From Hydractinia symbiolongicarpus (Eukaryota > Cnidaria > Hydrozoa > Anthoathecata > Hydractiniidae): a stretch of DNA of 64,000 nt. How positions within the stretch are numbered: the stretch's first letter is position 1; each line of letters begins with the position of its first letter. The position numbers and the translations under genes are program-made. The notes under the pieces were generated by a model. It saw nothing but the letters and a program-made list of their open reading frames with translations, was not told the origin of the DNA and did no database searches. The stretch is from positions 16,990,001 through 17,054,000 of the forward strand of contig NC_079876.1 of assembly GCF_029227915.1 (NCBI RefSeq), read 5' to 3'. Below are positions 58,401 to 64,000 of the stretch, in pieces.

Positions 58401-61400
58401 CAGCAACAACAAGGTCTTTACCTACCATTGTGTTCTCCCTTTGTACCCTTTGTACTTCAGGGTTTGAGTGTACCTTCTCAGGGAGTGGTTTCGATCTTTT
58501 GAAAAGGTCTTCTCGTTTTTTGACTGGTTATACTTTGCAGAGGAGGAATAACTGGAGGATGGCTGTTTGTACTTTTTAAAATTATTTTTTGAATATGGTG
58601 TAGATGGTCGTGAGAGCACTTTACTAGTTTTCTCCTCATCTTGCAATGATTGGATTCTTTTGTCCAAATCATCTCCAAACAGCAACAAGTCTTCTTCAGA
58701 CACATCCTTTGCCAATCCTTTTAGGTAAGGCATTGCATCGATTAATCCGACTCTTCGACTGGCATTACCGATTAGACAAAGAGCATCTTTAGCCAAATTT
58801 AATAAAATGGATGGTTCTATTACAATAAGGTTTCCTTGTTTGGGTTTTGGGTTATCGAGCTTTGCTCTCATACTCTGCTTGCGCAGAAGACTTGGAAATA
58901 AAATGGTAAGCCACTTCGTATAGTCGATTTTGTGTCTCGGCTTCGTCCTGTGGAGCAGGAGAAAGTTATTTCTACTGATCCTGGTTCGCAAACTACGCTA
59001 ATGTTGGCCATTGGAAATAAGAAGCCAAGACTGGAATCTCTTTCCATGGAACAATATAACATAGCTAGCTAATTTGAGAATTTTTTATGAATTATTGTCT
59101 TCTGCCAGATTGCCAACCTCGTCCGATTTACGTGACTATTTGTCTTATTCCATTAAGATCTTAGAGTTGGCTAGAAAGTACACCTGGGAGTCTGTGCTAA
59201 AGTATGACGATGAATATCGAATTCTTCAGCACACTTATGGCTATCCATGGAGCTTTGACAATAGCCATTTGCATGAAGTGATGCTTATACATCGTTGGGC
59301 CTCCCCTCCTGTCTGTAACCCTTCCAGTACCTTAAGTAAGGGAAATTCAGGTTCACCTGCCTCAGGATCGTCTTCAGGGTTTCCTACACATACTTCTTCC
59401 GGTGTGGAAATATGTCGTAATTTTAACTGCCAAAAAGGTTGCCAAAAAACAGAATGTAAATTCACCCACGTCTGCAACCGCAAAATTGGTAATCAGGCTT
59501 GTGGCAAACCTCATTCTGGACAAAACCACAATTCTGACAATTGACTACCCTCAGAATTTCGCACTCCTCTTAATGTTGACTTATGGACCAATGAACTGGC
59601 TGAAGACCCAGATCGTGACTTCCTCCTTAATGGAATTCACTGTGGTTTTCAGCTTCTTCCTAAGGACTCTGATTTATTGCCTGCCGAAATGAATAACTAC
59701 TTTTCTGTTACCAGTCCTACAGCTCATATGAAAGTAGAAGCTACTCTGCTGGATAAACTTAAAACTGGTAACTATGTTCTTACTCAATGTAAACCTACCA
59801 TTGTCAGTGCTCTTGGGGCTGTCCCCAAACCTGACTGACGAGTTACGCATTATACATGACTGTTCCATGCCAGTTGGAAAGGGTGTCAATATGTACATTG
59901 ATATTGCCTGTGCTATGATCAAACAGGGATATTTTATGGCCAAGGTTGATTTACGCCATGCATATCGGTCAGTACCTGTTCATCCATCAAACTATGACAT
60001 ATCACGTCTTCATTCAAGACAACACTTATTATCATTTTTGCACTTTTTGCAGCTCAACTCACTGACTTCAGTCTGTGATATGGTTGCCATCAATCATATG
60101 TCTGCCTATTCTTATTATTTTCTCATTGGTAAGTATACCATCTGTGGTAGCTAATTTTTGTATTCTCCTTCCTCTAGAGTTGCCCCCCTTTGTTTCGGAG
60201 TTGGTGCACGACGTTGTCCTTTTTCGGCAGGCCACCTATGCTGAGAATGCAAAAAAGAGCTATCGCACGCATTGCAAGGCTTATGAATGTTTTTGTAGCC
60301 AGATGTCTTCGCCACTTGTGCCTGCCTCCACAGATTTTTTATGCCTATATATTGCCCATCTGGCTAGGTTTTTACTACCACAATCAGTTTGTATGTATCT
60401 AAATTTTGTTGGCCTTCTACATCTTGAGATGGGATATGCTAATCCTCTAACCAACAATTGGACACTATCCACAGTTTTAAAAGGTATGAAGCGTATGCTT
60501 GGTGTTCCGGCCAAGCCACGTCTTCCTATTACCACTGCTCTTCTTTTTGGTATTCGTTCTCGCCTTAACCTAAATTGTAGCTTTCATGCTTCATTTTGGG
60601 CTGTTTGTTTAGTTTCATTTTTTGGTCTGTTCCGTAAGTCACATTTATTGCCGGCATCTTCTACGATATTTAATCCGCTTAAACAACTACAGTACAGTCC
60701 AGATGTAAGCGTACGCGTACGCTCAACTTGCAAAAATAATTGCTTTCATTAAAAAAAACAATAGGATAGCGAGTTCCTTTCAAATTGCGCGAAAATAATT
60801 GCTTCGTGTTAAAAACAAAAGCATAGCGAGAAACATTGTTTAAAAACAATACTCTGCGGGAGAATAAATTAAACGCGACGGCCATTGAATTTTAATTTTT
60901 TTTAACAACAAAACTAATTATAGTAACGCGATTTTAATCTGATATATTTAAAATCACAAGCTCTTACTTTCAAAATGCGATCTAAAAAAACATTTCTATT
61001 GCAGTTTTCCGTTTTAAAACTTTTAAAATGCGATTTAAAAAAACATTTCTATCGCCGTTTTTCGTTTTTAAACTTTTAAAATGCATTCTAAAAAACATTT
61101 CTATCGCCGCTTTTCGTTTTTAAACTTTTAAAATGCGATCTAAAAAAACATTTCTATCGCCGTTTTTCGTTTTAAAACTTTTAAAATGCGATCTAAAAAA
61201 ACATTTCTATCGCCGTTTTTCGTTTTAAAACTTTTATAATGCGATCTAAAATTACATTTCTATCGCAGTTTTTCGTTTTAAAACTTTTAAAATGCGATCT
61301 AAAAAAACATTTCTATCGCCGTTTTTCGTTTTTAAAGTTTTAAAATGCAATCTAAAAAAATTTTCAATCTTTGTTAAAATAAAATAATTTCTATCGCGTA

Positions 61401-63862
61401 AAGGCTTTATTTAACCCGCGCAACCAACAATGCCTTCTCGCTAGTCTATTTAGTTTCCACGCAAAACCTTTGTTTAATAAAAATATTAAACAATAGCTCT
61501 TCGTGTCACATTGTTAGAGTTGATAACATTTGCAATTATGCTATTGGGAATAGTTATGTTAACACTATTTAACAATAGTTACGCGCAGTTATAATAAGCT
61601 ATTTTTTCTTCAATAATCTTTTGTTTATTACGCGCAAGTTAATGACTTACAAGACTCGCAAGATGATTAATAAGAACAAAAGACAAACAACTACCGCCTC
61701 CGAGAAAAAGGTGTGAAACTTGAGCGTACGCGTACGCTTACATCTGGACTGTACTGTAGTTTGGTCTGATCTTACTTTTCATGATGACCATATTCTCGTT
61801 CTAGTTAGATGGAGTAAGACCATCCAACTGGGACAGCGCACAATTACTGTTCCACTGGTGGCTATTCCTTCTTCTCCTCTTTGTCCAGTTCGGGCTATTT
61901 TGCATGCTTTTTCTCTCCAGGTGTTCTGCCTGATGCTCAAGCCTTTTGTTGGCGCAAATCCTCGATGCTACCCAACACTATATTGACATATCGGACTTTC
62001 ATGTCCGTTTTGAAAAAAGTGTTGACAGAGTTAGGGTGTTCTACCTCCCAATATGGTACCCACTCGTTTCGCCGTGGGGGGGGGGGCACCTTTGCTTTAG
62101 AGGCAGGTGTTCCCCTGGATGTCATATCCTTATTGGGGGACTGGAAATCTGATAGTATGTTCTTTACCTTCACATGCCCCTTGCTCAGCGGTTTTCTGCC
62201 CAACGACTTATGGCATCACACCTTGCATGACATATTTTATTTTATTTTATTTTCTACTACTACTTTGGATTTGGACTCTATGTTTTCACATATTTTACGT
62301 TGTGAGCTATGCTATGTATATATATATTTTGTTCACGCTTATTAATATTATATAGAGATCTGTTATTACCTTGGCTTTGTTGTTGCTTATATATTATATA
62401 TGTGTTCTACTTTCATTTCATTCTTGTATATATTTTCAGCTATTACTATATATAAATGTTTTGTAACTTTTGTCCTATCTACAGCAATAGAACTGTACTC
62501 TACAATGATGAGTTTTTATGTGTGAGTTTAAGTGACTCATAAATATATATTTTAAATGCACACATATATAGATCTTCTTCCTACAGTACTCTGGTTTGTA
62601 TTGCCCATAGTTAGTTCACCATTTACCTATGTGCCTTTTCTGATCAGCAGCATATATTTTGGTCAGCAGTCTTGCTAGTATTTAAGCTGCAGTTGCCTCA
62701 TGGTTTTCCTTTTCAGTTCTAGCAGTTTTTCTTCCTCCTCCCGCCCTGCTGCTATTATATATACCTCTATGTTTTCACATATTTTACGTTGTGAGCTATG
62801 CTATGTATTTATATATTTTGTTCACGCTTATTAATATTATATAGAGATGTGTTATTACCTTGGCTTTGTTGTTGCTTATATTATATATGTGTTCTACTTT
62901 CATTTCATGCTTGTATATATTCTCAGCTATTACTATATTTAAATGTTTTGTGACTTTTGTCCTATCTACAGCAATAGAACTGTACTCTACAATGATGAGT
63001 TTTTATGTGCGAGTTTAATGAAAAATTTAACTTCGAATCAACTTACTTTTGTTCTTCAGATTTACAAAGTCGCATATATTTCACTTCACCAACTCCAGAA
63101 AAGAATGCCATTAACTGTTCAGAGGTAATCTAGAAAAAGAGATCAACAAGTGAACAAAAATAACATTTGCTTTATACCACAAATAAGGAATTTCCAGCAA
63201 GAACCAAATAGTTGATAATGAATCAAAGTTAGGAAAAGCGCTAAAAATATTTGGTTGAAAAGCCAATCAAAAGTACCGCATGGATCAGCAAACATATATG
63301 AAACTTTAAAGCAACATTGCAGACATACCGAGTCGTGAATGTTTTCTACAAATATTGTCCTTTTAATTTCTTCCAACTCCATCGGATCTGTGGTGCATGT
63401 TATCACCGGTGGTGGAGGCAAACCTGGTATATTTGTGGGTACCTAAATTATCCTAAAATAAAACATTTGGGTTGACAAAACTGCAATATTAAGAATTAAT
63501 ACAAAATTTGTAAAAATCGAAGCATCTACAGCAGGCTTTTTAAAGAAAAGTGTACAATAGCATGCCCACACACCTACCCACAGACATATAAGTCAAGTAA
63601 GATGTGCTATCAATACCACATGTGCCAATTTAGTACCTAACCTATTTGATGCACATATGCCGAAATCTTCAAGAAGTCTGCCATTGTCTGTTTTGTTAAA
63701 GTTGTAAATGAATACCCTGTTTTTATCATAAAAAAAAACATAAAAATGGTATTACATCTTCAACAGGGAAGGCTTGTGATAAGTACCCATTTGCTGTCAT
63801 TTGGGCATATGCGTTTGTTGTGTTGAGTAAATGCTGACATTCTACCTCCTCTGGAATTTCCT
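43318..63862 (-). CDS. SREK1: SREK1-like SR splicing regulator (partial, minus strand)
   Basis: Exons on the minus strand, 5' to 3': 63862-63756, 63442-63329, 63129-63047, 51001-50915, 50822-50713, 50221-50206, 49762-49685, 48843-48808, 48171-48139, 47513-47466, 46625-46578, 45779-45744, 45467-45402, 45220-45134 and perhaps 43411-43318. All have GT-AG borders and join in phase through 45134. The protein has the SREK1 order: IPEEVE..LL after the first RRM (lying upstream of the window), the linker to EEIKRTIFVENI (RNP2), EQLMAFFSGVGEVKYMRL, YAFIEFSMVESVPTAL (RNP1) and NGVLFGN..LK, then H.K.PVVKP, then a long RS domain and a Lys/Glu-rich tail. SREK1 acts in the nucleus, modulating SR-protein-dependent splice-site choice. 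The first exons are outside the window and the terminal exon is not identified. Confidence 0.88.
43412..45133 (-). other. Intron of the SREK1-like gene (probable)
   Basis: AT-rich. A missing short exon may hide here, as the phase between 45134 and 43411 is ambiguous. A plus-strand stretch near 44630-44740 is open for about 36 codons, but I find no support for it. Confidence 0.4.
45134..45220 (-). CDS. SREK1: SREK1-like RS exon 8 (87 nt)
   Basis: Encodes KKSKSRSRSPARRKSRKSTS then KSPDRSSS in phase 2-2, donor CAA/GTATGT. The plus-strand open frame at 45134-45319 is its antisense. Confidence 0.83.
45402..45467 (-). CDS. SREK1: SREK1-like RS exon 7 (66 nt)
   Basis: Encodes DRRKKRKSVSKSSSRSPRRR then S, in phase 2-2; more Lys-rich than the earlier modules. 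Confidence 0.85.
45744..45779 (-). CDS. SREK1: SREK1-like RS exon 6 (36 nt)
   Basis: Encodes SPKRRKSRSRS in phase 2-2, with TTTCAG acceptor and CCAG/GTAAGT donor, the strongest donor of the array. Confidence 0.86.
46071..46390. repeat. Intronic tandem repeat, about 125 bp, 2.5 copies
   Basis: GAAGTGAACAAAAAA starts copies at 46074, 46198 and 46325. Each is followed by GGAAACTGATCAG.CACAAA and AAATTCT.TT.CACGT.GCT. It lies in the intron between RS exons 5 and 6. Confidence 0.9.
46578..46625 (-). CDS. SREK1: SREK1-like RS exon 5 (48 nt)
   Basis: Encodes SPRRSSRRSRSRSRS in phase 2-2, ending CAAG/GTATTT. It differs from exon 4 of the array by a few substitutions. Confidence 0.87.
47100..47185. 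repeat. Duplicated intron segment (pair with 47855-47950)
   Basis: ATAATACCCAGCCTTTGTTTTGTCCAAAGCCGCACTAAATGATAA-type sequence at about 47150-47200 recurs at about 47888-47935. The two lie at matching positions upstream and downstream of RS exon 4, evidence that the exon-intron unit was duplicated. Confidence 0.75.
47466..47513 (-). CDS. SREK1: SREK1-like RS exon 4 (48 nt)
   Basis: Encodes SPRRSSRRSRSPSRS in phase 2-2, ending CAAG/GTATTT. It is nearly identical to the 46578-46625 exon, and their introns share sequence. Confidence 0.87.
48139..48171 (-). CDS. SREK1: SREK1-like RS exon 3 (33 nt)
   Basis: Encodes SPVRRRRRYS in phase 2-2, ending CAAG/GTAGTA. Confidence 0.84.
48808..48843 (-). 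CDS. SREK1: SREK1-like RS exon 2 (36 nt)
   Basis: Encodes SRSPKRTRSRT in phase 2-2. TTTTTTTAG acceptor; TAG/GTATTA donor. Confidence 0.85.
49685..49762 (-). CDS. SREK1: SREK1-like RS exon 1 (78 nt)
   Basis: Phase 2 to phase 2, 26 residues: SPTRRRSRSRTRRSRSRSRS then RRRKS, flanked by split Arg codons. It is the longest pure Arg/Ser run of the array. Confidence 0.88.
50206..50221 (-). CDS. SREK1: SREK1-like 16-nt micro-exon
   Basis: TTTTTAG, GTGAAACAAGATCAAG, GTATGA. It converts phase 1 to phase 2 and encodes ETRS between split Arg codons, starting the RS domain. Without it the next RS exon would shift frame, so its inclusion is a natural on/off point. Confidence 0.7.
50713..50822 (-). CDS. 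SREK1: SREK1-like exon: RRM2 end and linker
   Basis: Reads VTHAKSPVVKPESERIATGR then STIRTMRDVVKRPTFD. H.(N/K)(N/S).(I/V)VKP follows the RRM in SREK1. Donor GTAAGT at 50712; phase 1. Confidence 0.85.
50915..51001 (-). CDS. SREK1: SREK1-like exon: RRM2 RNP1 to strand 4
   Basis: Reads YAFIEFSMVESVPTALQYNG then VLFGNRSL. YAFIEF is RNP1; NGV.FG.R.LK is the fourth strand region of SREK1. It is joined in phase to 63047 and 50822. Donor GTATAA at 50914 is a weak 5' splice site. Confidence 0.9.
51477..52438. mobile_element. Tc1/mariner-type MITE with 53-bp internal repeats
   Basis: Ends CAGTACTGTCATAAGGTTTG and, reversed, CAGTACTGTAAAAAGGTTTG continue as about 30-bp inverted repeats (into TTAACATCGTG). 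TA lies before the left end; CA, probably decayed TA, follows the right. CAGT ends and a TA target are typical of Tc1/mariner elements. The interior from about 51777 has the motif GCGATCTTTTCGCTTTCTAC repeated every 53 bp for about five units. No transposase. Confidence 0.8.
52447..52680 (+). repeat. Ngaro split repeat A1
   Basis: AGTGACTCATAAATATATAT through CAGTTCTAGCAGTTTTTCTT matches 62531-62735 with a few differences; A1 has an extra TTATGAGTG-like insertion. Confidence 0.93.
52740..53960 (+). pseudogene. Ngaro gag, N-terminal half, interrupted by a LINE
   Basis: The frame from ATG 52740 is Ser/Pro-rich and carries KCPGCKALLALHDFG...HCPGR (about 52900-52970), a C-P-G-C...H-C-x-G-R zinc-binding-like motif seen at the start of YR-element gag proteins. 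It runs into LINE sequence near 53145. The gag resumes at about 53568 with EELSLRESLQTEEQHLLNQI and continues through AACAACAG-rich Gln/Ser-rich sequence to about 53960, where DIRS-derived sequence starts. A TGA at 53637 interrupts it. Confidence 0.65.
53145..53568 (+). mobile_element. 5'-truncated LINE (3' end only)
   Basis: WNKLQSLMTRKF then SLDYFNLRSDLKKYF and a stop (about 53168-53266) is the standard C-terminus of Jockey/CR1-type LINE proteins (WN.LP......SL..FR..LK.Y). The 3' UTR follows, with GGTGGCCATACCC and GGTATGGTCTCCC, and ends ATAAAATATCTATCTATC, a short tandem tail typical of these LINEs. The gag sequence continues right after the tail. Confidence 0.8.
53979..54195. repeat. Perfect 54-bp inverted repeat, DIRS-derived
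   Basis: 53979-54032 and 54142-54195 are exact reverse complements with a 109-base spacer. An outer pair, ATTGAAGGATTAATC (53952-53967) and its reverse complement (54197-54211), extends the symmetry. The left arm and spacer start (TTCTGCGTAAGCATGAG, GCTCGATAACCCAAAA) match the right end of the DIRS-like element near 58850-58900. It looks like a minimal derivative with both inverted termini. Confidence 0.88.
54395..55248 (-). pseudogene. DIRS tyrosine recombinase, frameshifted, catalytic His changed
   Basis: 55248-55054 gives the core-binding domain (KDVLIHLTELFKGGSGYS, then TTRSAIASVVS). After a frameshift near 55050 the frame 55033-54395 gives AGQRVHSVH (first catalytic Arg), FSPGSCRSASGSKA at the H-x-x-R site, where Gly stands in place of His, and TTWSRDSTFYRYY with the Trp and the Tyr nucleophile region. 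The usual form is S.HS.R.A. The frameshift and the His-to-Gly change suggest an inactive enzyme. Confidence 0.78.
55245..56231 (-). CDS. DIRS RNase H and connection region
   Basis: An open frame of 328 codons within the DIRS polyprotein. RNase H landmarks: ILSSDASLQGWGG (Asp), HINTLELLAAFFTLKA (Glu), LRLDNTTAVAYITK (Asp) and HIPGVLNTIADYKSR (His, Asn, Asp). The C-terminal part contains DLFASRLNAKCEDYFSLRPD and NLNFYAFPPFNLIGKVL, the WDIDLFAS...PP..LI region found after RNase H in DIRS-type pol. It follows the RT segment in the same orientation with a short gap. The block is well preserved. Confidence 0.85.
   Translation of the reverse strand: MAQFTRPIQLPKIDPILSSDASLQGWGGTDGNSQIGGRWSEGELPEHINTLELLAAFFTLKAFLKIRHYRHVQLRLDNTTAVAYITKMGGLHSIACNKLAVEIWEFARTCDVWLSACHIPGVLNTIADYKSRQFQDNIEWSLNVKQFNIISDIFWKFDIDLFASRLNAKCEDYFSLRPDPDAKAVNAFAQTWSNLNFYAFPPFNLIGKVLAKINIDQATGILVVPFWSSQPWFSQAINMLYRTPVLFPPSSRLLFLPGTKRQHPLHQTLSLLMLPVSGNRYKVKSFHQTLSISLQHHGEKVPRNNTRVQSDDGYNIALGGRLIPIIQM
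56303..58428 (-). pseudogene. DIRS reverse transcriptase, split by a MITE
   Basis: The N-terminal part (58428-58167) ends KEIQQLLQKKAIQQVQ. The MITE 57047-58164 follows. RT resumes with CFLSGIFIVPKK (about 57030-56995), a probable frameshift in an A-run near 57000, SSRMIINLKQLNRSV, GSIDLKDAYHSIPFH, LPFGFGPAVRIFTKVLK, and VVYIDDS, the YIDD polymerase motif with both aspartates. KSIFVPTQCMVFLGF follows. The palm and thumb (57007-56303) are open for 234 codons. The MITE's ends make the short spurious frames at 58102-58217. Confidence 0.84.
57047..58164. mobile_element. Tc1/mariner-type MITE 2, copy A
   Basis: TA (57045-57046) CAGTACAGTCCAGATGTAAG at the left; the reverse complement followed by TA (58165-58166) at the right. 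The inverted end continues through GCGTACGCGTACGCTCAA, itself containing a palindrome (about 34 bp in total). About eight 53-bp units with GGCGATAGAAATG fill 57430-57890. No transposase is present. It splits the DIRS RT. Confidence 0.92.
58422..58904 (-). pseudogene. DIRS gag, N-terminally truncated
   Basis: From the inverted terminal repeat the frame reads SMRAKLDNPKPKQGN, then LLNLAKDALCLIGNASRRVG, LFGDDLDKRIQSLQ and a Ser/Lys/Tyr-rich tail. L...aL.LLGNAs...R and LFG..f are landmarks of DIRS-type gag C-terminal regions. The N-terminal half is absent, so the element lacks its 5' part or never had it. The short frames at 58478-58705 and 58868-59062 are shadows. Confidence 0.68.
58905..59544 (+). 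pseudogene. Ngaro gag, C-terminal half with zinc finger
   Basis: After the DIRS insertion, PLRIVDFVSRLRPVEQE and KKPRLESLSMEQY are in one frame. After stops near 59070 the frame 59074-59544 gives DLRDYLSYSIKILELARKYT, ESVLKYDDEYRIL, and the Cys/His motif CRNFN..KGC...ECKFTHVC...GKPHSG near the C-terminus, the gag zinc finger of YR retrotransposons (C-x7-C-x5-C-x3-H). The frame then ends and RT begins. Confidence 0.72.
59546..60150 (+). pseudogene. Ngaro RT, internally deleted
   Basis: RTPLNVDLWTNELAEDPDRD and GNYVLTQCKPTIVSALGAVP (59560-59835), a frameshift near 59836, TDELRIIHDCSMPVGKGVNM and GYFMAKVDLRHAYRSVPVHP (59838-59990) give the RT fingers and motif A (VDL..AY). The polymerase YxDD block and nearly all of RNase H are missing. 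The reading then jumps to LHSRQHLLSFLHF, the form of the segment after RNase H. A deletion of more than 1 kb explains this. Confidence 0.72.
60180..62240 (+). pseudogene. Ngaro tyrosine recombinase, split by a MITE, catalytic Tyr not seen
   Basis: N-terminal domain: LRQ-like QATYAENAKKSYRTHCKAYE, YIAHLARFLLPQSV, MKRMLGVPAKPRLPIT (60180-60560). The first Arg lies in FFGLFRKSHLLP (about 60617-60655). The MITE 60690-61756 interrupts. Then LVLVRWSKTIQLGQR, a frameshift near 61920, and GTHSFRRGGGGTFA (about 62055-62100; H-x-x-R present, next to a run of 10 Gs) and LLGDWKSDSMFFTFT. Where the nucleophile would be (W.SDa...Y), Thr or Phe is found. Frameshift, insertion and the missing Tyr make it inactive. 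Confidence 0.78.
60690..61756. mobile_element. Tc1/mariner-type MITE 2, copy B (inverted)
   Basis: TA (60688-60689) CAGTACAGTCCAGATGTAAG on the left and its reverse complement followed by TA (61757-61758). It is the reverse orientation of copy A, with the 53-bp array at about 60970-61375. The two differ by one array unit and scattered substitutions, so they are recent relatives. Confidence 0.92.
62276..62530 (+). repeat. Ngaro split repeat B1
   Basis: CTCTATGTTTTCACATATTT through ATGATGAGTTTTTATGTG; repeated at 62765-63017 with a few substitutions and an indel in the AT-rich middle. Confidence 0.94.
62531..62760 (+). repeat. Ngaro split repeat A2
   Basis: Matches A1 (52447-52680), beginning AGTGACTCATAAATATATAT. 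It lies directly between B1 and B2. Confidence 0.94.
62765..63017 (+). repeat. Ngaro split repeat B2
   Basis: Second copy of B1. Its end (GTGCGAGTTTA at about 63016) marks the right border of the element, about 29 bases from the SREK1-like donor. Confidence 0.94.
63047..63129 (-). CDS. SREK1: SREK1-like exon: RRM2 helix 1 and strand 2
   Basis: Reads ITSEQLMAFFSGVGEVKYMR then LCKSEEQ, matching SREK1 (QLLEFFKQVGEVKFVRM). The donor GTAAGT at 63046 lies about 29 bases from the end of the Ngaro-like element (about 63017). The split codon joins the exon at 51001 across a 12-kb intron. Confidence 0.92.
63329..63442 (-). CDS. SREK1: SREK1-like exon: RRM2 start (RNP2)
   Basis: Phase 0 to phase 0, 38 codons: VPTNIPGLPPPPVITC then TDPMELEEIKRTIFVENIHD. 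The DP..(I/L)EEI(K/R)RT(V/I)(Y/F)V.N(L/I) signature is specific to SREK1, and TIFVEN is the RNP2 strand. The donor is GTATGT at 63328. Confidence 0.92.
63756..63862 (-). CDS. SREK1: SREK1-like exon: inter-RRM region
   Basis: TTTTTTTAG precedes 63862; GTAATA follows 63756. The frame reads EIPEEVECQHLLNTTNAYAQ and ends YLSQAFPVED in phase 0. KIPEE..ALSLLAP is the region after RRM1 in vertebrate SREK1 (from memory), giving the same position and spacing. Confidence 0.75.
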
Positions 63863-64000
63863 CTAAAAAAACAAAAATTATTCATAAAACTAGCAGTGGT
63901 TAAATATAAGGCAGGGGGGGGGGGTTATGGTGGGAGGTGGGATATCAATAAATTTAAATATTTTTTCAATACAACGTTTGATTTTAAACAAGTTAGACGT
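63863..64000 (-). other. SREK1-like intron running off the window
   Basis: Upstream of the 63862 exon on the minus strand. It includes a run of about 12 Gs near 63915 (poly-C on the gene strand). Exons for the first RRM must lie beyond 64000. Confidence 0.6.

Larger units (their letters stand above)
54209..58904 (-). mobile_element. DIRS-like retrotransposon with inverted terminal repeats
   Basis: ATTTTATTTCCCAATCTTCT...GCAAGCAGAGTATGAG at 54209-54246 and its near-exact reverse complement at 58867-58904 are inverted terminal repeats of about 38 bp, as in DIRS-1-type elements. The minus strand codes in order gag (58904-58422), RT (58428-56303, split by a MITE), RNase H (56231-55245) and tyrosine recombinase (55248-54395). 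It lies inside the gag of the Ngaro-like element, opposite to it, and in the sense orientation of the SREK1-like gene. Confidence 0.85.
52441..63017 (+). mobile_element. Ngaro-like YR retrotransposon with split direct repeats
   Basis: Repeat A occurs at about 52447-52680 (A1) and 62531-62760 (A2). Repeat B occurs at about 62276-62530 (B1) and 62765-63017 (B2). The order A1 - genes - B1 - A2 - B2 is that of Ngaro-type tyrosine-recombinase retrotransposons. Plus-strand remnants of gag (52740-59544, interrupted), RT (59546-60150, internally deleted) and recombinase (60180-62240, split by a MITE) lie between. The element lies antisense to the SREK1-like gene. With the insertions removed it would be about 4.2 kb. 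Confidence 0.85.
51002..63046 (-). other. 12-kb SREK1-like intron packed with nested transposons
   Basis: Donor at 63046, acceptor ending at 51002. Layers, outermost first: a MITE 51477-52438; a Ngaro-like element about 52441-63017; inside it a LINE remnant, a 54-bp inverted-repeat remnant, a DIRS-like element 54209-58904 and two copies of a second MITE. About 470 bases of ordinary intron remain at 51004-51476. Confidence 0.85.

Overview
The window is AT-rich, intron-rich nuclear DNA of an animal. The gene content (a DZIP3-type HEPN domain, an SREK1-like splicing factor) and the transposon mix (DIRS and Ngaro tyrosine-recombinase retrotransposons, PIF/Harbinger, hAT, Tc1/mariner-type and piggyBac-type elements, P2X7-like and OTU/vertnin-like fragments) suggest a non-bilaterian metazoan. 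A cnidarian, possibly a hydrozoan, is most likely; this is inference, since no rRNA or mitochondrial marker is present. Only two host genes can be supported. Nearly everything else recognisable is mobile DNA or its debris.

Layout. 1-5627: a 3.06-kb unit, tandemly repeated almost identically, carrying a perfect 34-bp hairpin and the decayed C-terminal part of a reverse-transcriptase protein with a zinc-finger/nuclease-like tail. 5628-6722: a foldback element whose ends are arrays of a short motif spaced about 21 bp. 7.0-24.4 kb: gene-poor DNA with fragments of OTU/vertnin-like, hAT, P2X7-like, PIF/Harbinger (transposase plus MADF) and LINE genes and several dispersed repeats. 24.4-35.0 kb, plus strand: a six-exon gene whose splice phases all agree. 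It predicts a 1,624-residue protein with HEPN, a long heptad-repeat coil, a domain not recognised, a possible PD-(D/E)XK-like segment, an SF1 helicase, FN3 and ankyrin repeats. This is the most interesting object in the window. 35.9-37.1 kb: possible alternative or decaying 3' exons of that gene. 37.7-42.8 kb: a broken PIF/Harbinger transposase, a 99-bp satellite, a 2.65-kb piggyBac-like element and a tRNA-derived SINE.

43.3-63.9 kb, minus strand: an SREK1-like SR splicing regulator. RRM exons lie at the right, then a run of short phase-2/phase-2 exons each encoding one Ser-Pro/Arg-Ser module, then a Lys/Glu-rich exon. One 12-kb intron of this gene (51002-63046) is filled by nested transposons. 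A 962-bp Tc1/mariner-type MITE abuts a 10.6-kb Ngaro-like element with A1...B1-A2-B2 split direct repeats. The Ngaro gag is interrupted by a 5'-truncated LINE and by a minus-strand DIRS-like element with inverted terminal repeats. The DIRS reverse transcriptase and the Ngaro recombinase are each split by a copy of a second Tc1/mariner-type MITE.

How parts relate. The two MITE families share an internal 53-bp tandem unit. The piggyBac-like element hosts two copies of a dispersed repeat also present, reversed, in the 5' tandem array. That repeat scatters TGACGTCA palindromes. The SREK1 exons remain open and in phase despite the load in the intron, so the host gene looks intact. All the transposon genes recognised here appear broken.
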